DNA of 26,568 bases. Origin: an uncultured Clostridia bacterium (GTDB lineage Bacteria; Bacillota; Clostridia; Peptostreptococcales; Anaerovoracaceae). The position numbers were made by a program, and so were the translations under genes. The stretch spans positions 1 through 26,568 of the forward strand of contig CALLHZ010000089.1 in assembly GCA_938009115.1 (NCBI GenBank), written 5' to 3'. The notes under the pieces were generated by a model that saw only the letters and a list, made by a program, of their open reading frames with translations, was not told the origin of the DNA and did no database searches. Shown piece after piece: positions 22,653-26,568 of the stretch (its first letter is position 1; the number at the start of each line of letters is the position of its first letter).

Positions 22653-23360
22653 CTAAGCTCCCAAATATGCCTTCTTGACCCGGGGGTCGTTGAGCAGCTC
22701 TTCCGCGTCGCCTTCCATGGCGATACGGCCAGTCTCCAGCACATAGGCCCGGTCCGCGATGGAGAGAGCCATTTTGGCGTTCTGTTCCACCAACAAAACG
22801 GTGATGCCGCTTTCGTGCATTTTTTCGATGATGTGAAAGACTTCCCGAACCAGCAGGGGCGAAAGACCCATGGACGGCTCGTCCATGACGATCATTTTCG
22901 GATTGCTCATCATGGCCCGGCCTGTAGCAAGCATTTGCTGCTCTCCGCCGGACAAGGTCCCTGCCAGCTGTTTTTCCCGTTCTTTCAGCCGGGGAAAGCT
23001 CTCATAGACCCTCTCCAGATCCGCATCCAGCTCCGAAAGCTTTTCTTTCCGGTGGAAAGCGCCCATATAAAGGTTTTCCTGGACCGTCATCCGTGTAAAC
23101 ACGTGACGGCCCTCGGGCACGTGGGCAAGCCCCATGGAAACGATCTTGTTGGGCGGCGTCTTCCGCAGGTCCTCGCCGTTGTATTCGATCGTCCCCTCCG
23201 AGGCGGAGATCAGACCGGTGATCGTATGGAGGATCGTGGTCTTTCCCGCGCCGTTGGCGCCGATCAGGGATACGATCTCTCCGTCCATGACTTTCAGGCT
23301 GATTCCCTTGATCGCGTGGATCGCGCCGTAGGAAACGTGCAGATTTTCAATCGTTAGCAT
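22653..23360 (-). CDS. livF: Branched-chain amino acid ABC transporter ATP-binding protein LivF
   Basis: This 235-residue ATPase is one of the two nucleotide-binding subunits of the leucine/isoleucine/valine importer. It shows Walker A GANGAGKTT (residues 34-42), ABC signature LSGGEQQML (137-145) and Walker B IVMDEPS (158-164), followed by the typical GLSPLLVREVF. The LivF-specific opening SYGAIHAIKGISL and HVPEGRHVF are present. The length matches the family (about 235). The ATG at 23360 has AAAGGA at rather long spacing. It lies 24 bases after livG and is followed at once by a terminator, so it ends the livKHMGF operon. Related systems carry urea or short-chain amides, but the companion subunits fit LIV. 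Confidence 0.95.
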   Translation of the reverse strand: MLTIENLHVSYGAIHAIKGISLKVMDGEIVSLIGANGAGKTTILHTITGLISASEGTIEYNGEDLRKTPPNKIVSMGLAHVPEGRHVFTRMTVQENLYMGAFHRKEKLSELDADLERVYESFPRLKEREKQLAGTLSGGEQQMLATGRAMMSNPKMIVMDEPSMGLSPLLVREVFHIIEKMHESGITVLLVEQNAKMALSIADRAYVLETGRIAMEGDAEELLNDPRVKKAYLGA

Positions 23361-23384
23361 CTTGTAGAATCCTTTCCCGCAGCA

Positions 23385-24185
23385 TCAGTCTTCTTCGCCC
23401 AGATAGGCGGCGATCACCCGCGGATCCGAAGAAATCTCTTCGGGCGTCCCCCGGGCAATGGTCGTTCCGTAGTCGATGACGATGATATGTTCGCAGATCT
23501 TCATCACCAGACTCATGTCGTGCTCGATCAGCAGAATGGAGATGTTGAACCGCTGGCGGATGATGCGGATGCATTCCAGCAGCTCTGCGGTCTCAGTGGG
23601 ATTCATGCCCGCTGCCGGCTCATCCAGAAGCAGGAGCTTCATGCCTGTGGCAAGAGCCCGGGCGATCTCCAGCTTCCGCTGCTGCCCGTAAGGCAGATTT
23701 TCCGCGATAAAATCCGCTTTGTCCTGCAGATTGAAGATCTCCAGGAGTTCACGGGCTTTTGCGTCGTTTTCCGCTTCGCTCTCCCAATACTTTCCGGTCC
23801 GGAACAGGGCCGAAAAGAGATTGTAAGAGTAATACGGATTCATGGCAACTTTCACGTTTTCCAGCACGGTCATCTGCTTGAAAAGACGAATATTCTGGAA
23901 GGTTCTGGCGATGCCGCTCTGGACTACCTGATGGGTTTTTTTGCCGTTCATGCGCTGCCCGAGAAAGAAGTAATCCCCCTCTGTGGGCGTATAAACGCCG
24001 GTGAGCAAATTAAAAACCGTAGTCTTGCCGGCGCCGTTGGGACCGATCAGGCCTACCAGCTCATTTTCGCCGATTTCCAGATTGAAATCATTCACGGCCC
24101 GAAGGCCCCCGAAAGTGATGCCCAGGTGGCTGACCTTGATCAATGGAGTTTCTCTGTCGGTGGAAAGCTGTGTGCCGTTGTCCAT
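23385..24185 (-). CDS. livG: Branched-chain amino acid ABC transporter ATP-binding protein LivG
   Basis: This 266-residue ATPase is the second nucleotide-binding subunit of the LIV importer. Walker A GPNGAGKTT (residues 48-56) sits after the family opening ITFGGLRAVNDF. IARTFQNIRLF (92-102) is a LivG signature. The ABC signature is the LivG variant LPYGQQRKLEIARAL (164-178) in place of LSGGQ, and Walker B is LLLLDEP (184-190) followed by AAGMNPTET. All agree with the family. Its ATG shares one base with the livM stop (TAATG) and has GGAGG upstream. The first 13 residues before the ABC core are polar and somewhat longer than usual. Confidence 0.95.
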   Translation of the reverse strand: MDNGTQLSTDRETPLIKVSHLGITFGGLRAVNDFNLEIGENELVGLIGPNGAGKTTVFNLLTGVYTPTEGDYFFLGQRMNGKKTHQVVQSGIARTFQNIRLFKQMTVLENVKVAMNPYYSYNLFSALFRTGKYWESEAENDAKARELLEIFNLQDKADFIAENLPYGQQRKLEIARALATGMKLLLLDEPAAGMNPTETAELLECIRIIRQRFNISILLIEHDMSLVMKICEHIIVIDYGTTIARGTPEEISSDPRVIAAYLGEED

Positions 24186-25252
24186 TACGCCTGAACCTCC
24201 TCTTCTTTGATTTTTTTGGATCCCCGGTTCCGGAGGCGGTCGATCACCTTGGTCAGGGAGAATTCGTAAGTACCCAGCAATCCTGTGGGCCGGAAGATCA
24301 TCATCAGGACCAGGACCACCGAGTAGACCAGCATCCGGTATTCATCAAAGGAACGCAGCGCTTCGTTGAGCGAGGTCAAGCCCACGGCGGCCACGATGGA
24401 GCCGGTGATGGAGCCCATGCCGCCGAAAACTACCATGACGAAGTAGTTGACCGAAGCCATAAATCCCATGTTCCCGGTGTTCAGGGAAGAGTAGCAGGCG
24501 GCAAAGATCGAGCCGGCGATGCCTGCGAACATGGCGGAAAATGCAAAACCCATGACCTTGTAGAACGTGGTGTCGATCCCGCTGGCCGACGAGGCGATCT
24601 CGTCGTCGCGGATCGAAATCACGGCCCGGCCGAAACGGGAACGGATGAAAGTAAAGATCACCGCAACGCAGGCCACCGTGAGTAGGGCAATAAAAAACAT
24701 ATAGTTGGACTTGGTGGCATTGTTGAAGCCAAGACCCGTTTTATACAGCACGGGGCTTGCCGAGCCCAGCGCCAGTCCGTCGGCGCCGGCCCAGGGAATG
24801 CCCTGGATGACCACCCGGATGATCTCGCCGAAGCCCAGCGTGATGATGGCCAGATAATCTCCCCGAAGACGAAGGGCTGGAATGCCGACCAGCACGCCCA
24901 GGAAGCCGGCAAGCAGCGCCGAGGCCACCAGACAGATCGCAAAGCGGATCAGCTGCTGCGCGCCGTCGCCGGCCAGCACCTCCGCCCGGACCATCGCCAG
25001 GGACAGCAAGGCCGAAGTATAGGCGCCTACCAGCATAAAACCGGCGTGTCCCAGGGCCATCTGGCCCAGAAAGCCGTTGGTCAGATTCAGGGAGGTCGCC
25101 ATGATGATCCCGATGCAGGACAGCCAGAATATTCCCACGATGTAAGAAGAAAGCAACTGGGTAAAACCGGCCCAGGCAATGACAGCCAGCAGGACCGCAA
25201 TGGCGATCAGGTTCAGTGTGGATGCTTTTTTGATCTCTTTGGGCATCTTCAT
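24185..25252 (-). CDS. livM: Branched-chain amino acid ABC transporter permease LivM
   Basis: This 355-residue integral membrane protein is one of the two channel subunits of the LIV importer. About nine hydrophobic segments are visible. Family motifs include NLTNGFLGQMALGHAGFMLVGAY (key part GQMALGHAGFM), LRLRGDYLAIITLGFGEIIR and FGGMGSITGSIVAA. The EAA-like loop SIRDDEIASSASGIDTTFYK precedes the late helices. A C-terminal charged tail (residues about 325-355) is typical. The ATG at 25252 lies 4 bases after the livH stop with GAGAAGG upstream; it is fully intact, in contrast to livH. Substrate assignment rests on the whole livKHMGF set. Confidence 0.95.
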   Translation of the reverse strand: MKMPKEIKKASTLNLIAIAVLLAVIAWAGFTQLLSSYIVGIFWLSCIGIIMATSLNLTNGFLGQMALGHAGFMLVGAYTSALLSLAMVRAEVLAGDGAQQLIRFAICLVASALLAGFLGVLVGIPALRLRGDYLAIITLGFGEIIRVVIQGIPWAGADGLALGSASPVLYKTGLGFNNATKSNYMFFIALLTVACVAVIFTFIRSRFGRAVISIRDDEIASSASGIDTTFYKVMGFAFSAMFAGIAGSIFAACYSSLNTGNMGFMASVNYFVMVVFGGMGSITGSIVAAVGLTSLNEALRSFDEYRMLVYSVVLVLMMIFRPTGLLGTYEFSLTKVIDRLRNRGSKKIKEEEVQA

Positions 25253-25256
25253 ATCG

Positions 25257-26173
25257 CTACACCTTCTCCCCTTGGTTCTTTCCCAGTATGCCGGCGGGCT
25301 TCACCAACAGCACGATGATGAGGATCACGAAGACCACGGCATCTGAAAAGGCTGATGTGATGATGCCGCCGGTCAGGGATGCGCTGTAGGCCTTGGAAAG
25401 AGATTCGATCAAGCCGATGGTCAGGCCGCCCAGCATGGCGCCGGGCATGATCCCGATACCGCCCAGGACGGCTGCCACAAAGGCTTTTAGCCCCAGCATA
25501 GAGCCCATGGTGGGCATTACGGAGGGATACTGAGCGCAATACATGAGCGCTGCCACCGCAGCCAGAGCAGAGCCGATGGCAAAGGTGAGCGTGATGGTTC
25601 GGTTGACGTTGATCCCCATAAGAATAGAGGCTTGCTTGTCTTCGGAAACGGCCCGCATGGCGCGGCCCATTTTTGTTTATGGATGAACAGCTGCAGGCAC
25701 ACCATGGTGACTGCGGAAATAGCAATGGTGGCAAGGGTGGTGCCGTCGATCTTGACAGCGCCTATCTGAACAGCGGGCAGGCTGAAAATAGAAGCCTTGA
25801 TGACCCGTGGATTTGACGTAAACAATACCTGCGCCAGGTTCTCCAGGAACAGGCTCATGGCGATGGCTGTGATAAGGGCCGACATCCGCGTCCCCCTTTT
25901 TCGCACCGGCCGGTAAGCCACTGCTTCTGTAGTGACGCCTACAGCCGAAGCGACGATCACCGCCGCAGCCACTGCCACCCAGGCCGGCAGGCCAAAGCCC
26001 AGCATCACCGGAATGGTAAAGATCAGCGTATAAGCGCCCACCATGATAAAGTCTCCGTGGGCAAAGTTGATCAGCCGGATGATGCCGTAGACCATGGTAT
26101 AGCCTAAAGCGATCAGGGCATACACGCTGCCCATGCGAAGGCCGTTGATGGCTTGTTGTATGAATTCGCTCAA
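25257..26173 (-). pseudogene. livH: Branched-chain amino acid ABC transporter permease LivH, interrupted by one frameshift
   Basis: This is the second channel subunit of the LIV importer, split into two frames. The first frame starts at a TTG at 26173 (GGCGG upstream; MSEFIQQAINGLRMGSVYAL is the normal LivH opening) and runs correctly for 166 codons to FIHK. The second frame resumes with MGRAMRAVSEDKQAS at 25670 and runs to the stop at 25257. Adding one A to the minus-strand AAA run (25676-25678) would give HKTKMGRAMRA, exactly what LivH proteins read there, and a protein of about 305 residues, a normal length. Flanking genes are intact. A homopolymer sequencing or assembly error is as likely as a true mutation. 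If real, the importer would lack a permease subunit. Confidence 0.9.
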
Positions 26174-26257
26174 TTTCGAATCCGCCTTTCGAGGGGTTCT
26201 TGTTTGATGCTGTCGCGCCGGGAAGAAAGGACCGGCGCTGCCCTATACAAGGAAAAT

Positions 26258-26295
26258 GAGAGGCACGAAGGCATGGATGTCGTTTCGCGCCTCTC
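26258..26295 (-). terminator. Partial terminator / attenuator between livK and livH
   Basis: GAGAGGC (26258-26264) and GCCTCTC (26289-26295) form the base of a stem, continued by CGAA/TTCG after one mismatch. The loop is 14 bases. The minus-strand continuation ATTTTCC is a short T-tract. It is placed between the binding-protein gene and the permease genes, where a leaky terminator would give excess LivK. Confidence 0.6.
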
Positions 26296-26340
26296 TATTT
26301 TAGCATATTGTCCGTGCCCGTAAAAGAGCGCGTTCAGCAA

Positions 26341-26568
26341 CTAGTCCTGAGTCTTGTTGAATTTCTGGCTTACGCTGTCGCCGTCTTCGAAGAGTTCGAT
26401 GATGGCAACGGACTTCTCCGGTGTACCGGTTTCATCCAGCACGAAGTTACCGGTGACGCCTTCAAATTCCATACCGTCCAGCGCTGCTTTGACAGCGGCC
26501 GCTTCGGTGGTTCCGGCTTCGCCGATGGCCTTGAAGAGCATATAGATGCCGTCATAGCCCAGTGCGGC
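26341..26568 (-). CDS. livK: Branched-chain amino acid-binding protein LivK (C-terminal part, cut by window edge)
   Basis: Only the last 75 residues are visible, open at the window edge. They read as the C-terminus of a type-1 periplasmic-binding-protein fold: AALGYDGIYMLFKAI (the YDA/YDG helix typical of LivJ/K), then AAVKAALDGMEFEGVTGNFVLDETG and KSVAIIEL near the end. The GVTG-x-FxxDExG pattern is highly characteristic of this family. The signal peptide and lipobox lie outside the window. It is the first gene of the livKHMGF set, 167 bases upstream of livH, with a stem-loop in the gap that may limit readthrough. Family assignment is good; the exact amino acid bound is inferred. Confidence 0.88.
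   Translation of the reverse strand, partial: AALGYDGIYMLFKAIGEAGTTEAAAVKAALDGMEFEGVTGNFVLDETGTPEKSVAIIELFEDGDSVSQKFNKTQD

Noticed and set aside
25668..25682. Programmed -1 frameshifting in livH
   Set aside because: The site reads CAA AAA TGG, with only five A, and is not a canonical X XXY YYZ slippery heptamer. A base deletion or sequencing error is simpler.

Overview
The window reads as a chromosomal segment of an anaerobic, amino-acid- and peptide-fermenting member of the Bacillota, most likely class Clostridia. The evidence is a 2-oxoacid:ferredoxin oxidoreductase joined to a glutamate-type dehydrogenase and an ADP-forming acyl-CoA synthetase, a Rho/DUF1385/PrmC/L31 neighbourhood typical of Clostridia, an S-layer-homology protein, AGGAGG-type ribosome sites and sigma-A-like promoters. 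G+C is fairly high by eye. No genus can be named from the sequence alone. Almost every gene is on the minus strand; only a small membrane protein and an IclR-type regulator (7697-8991) are on the plus strand. No tRNA, rRNA, CRISPR array, phage or insertion sequence was seen.

Layout, in window order. (1) 1-4811, minus: a peptide-uptake operon, transcribed as S66 LD-carboxypeptidase, lipoprotein peptide-binding protein, DppB-like and DppC-like permeases, DppD-like ATPase (cut by the window edge). (2) 5020-7658, minus: an M20 amidohydrolase and a YfcC/DcuC-family carrier. (3) 7697-8991, plus: a DUF2569-like membrane protein and an IclR-family regulator. (4) 9067-14851, minus: a six-gene operon, gdh - ferredoxin - OFOR alpha - OFOR beta - OFOR gamma - ADP-forming acyl-CoA synthetase. 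It would turn an amino acid into a 2-oxoacid, then an acyl-CoA, then a carboxylic acid plus ATP. (5) 15200-17555, minus: an M29 aminopeptidase and an unrecognised 395-residue protein. (6) 17637-22541, minus: ribosomal protein L31, PrmC, DUF1385 (YqhQ-like), Rho and an SLH-domain protein. (7) 22653-26568, minus: a branched-chain amino acid ABC transporter livK-H-M-G-F, with livK cut by the window edge and livH carrying a one-base frameshift.

Taken together, regions 1-5 and 7 form one metabolic theme: import of peptides and branched-chain amino acids, cytoplasmic hydrolysis (S66, M20, M29), oxidative deamination, oxidative decarboxylation and substrate-level phosphorylation. The most notable regulatory signal is a matched pair of tandem 15-bp palindromes, with the same 20-bp centre-to-centre spacing. 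One pair lies at the promoter of the IclR gene (8123-8157) and the other in front of the S66/Dpp operon (4862-4896). This suggests that the regulator represses itself and the peptide-uptake operon about 3.3 kb away.
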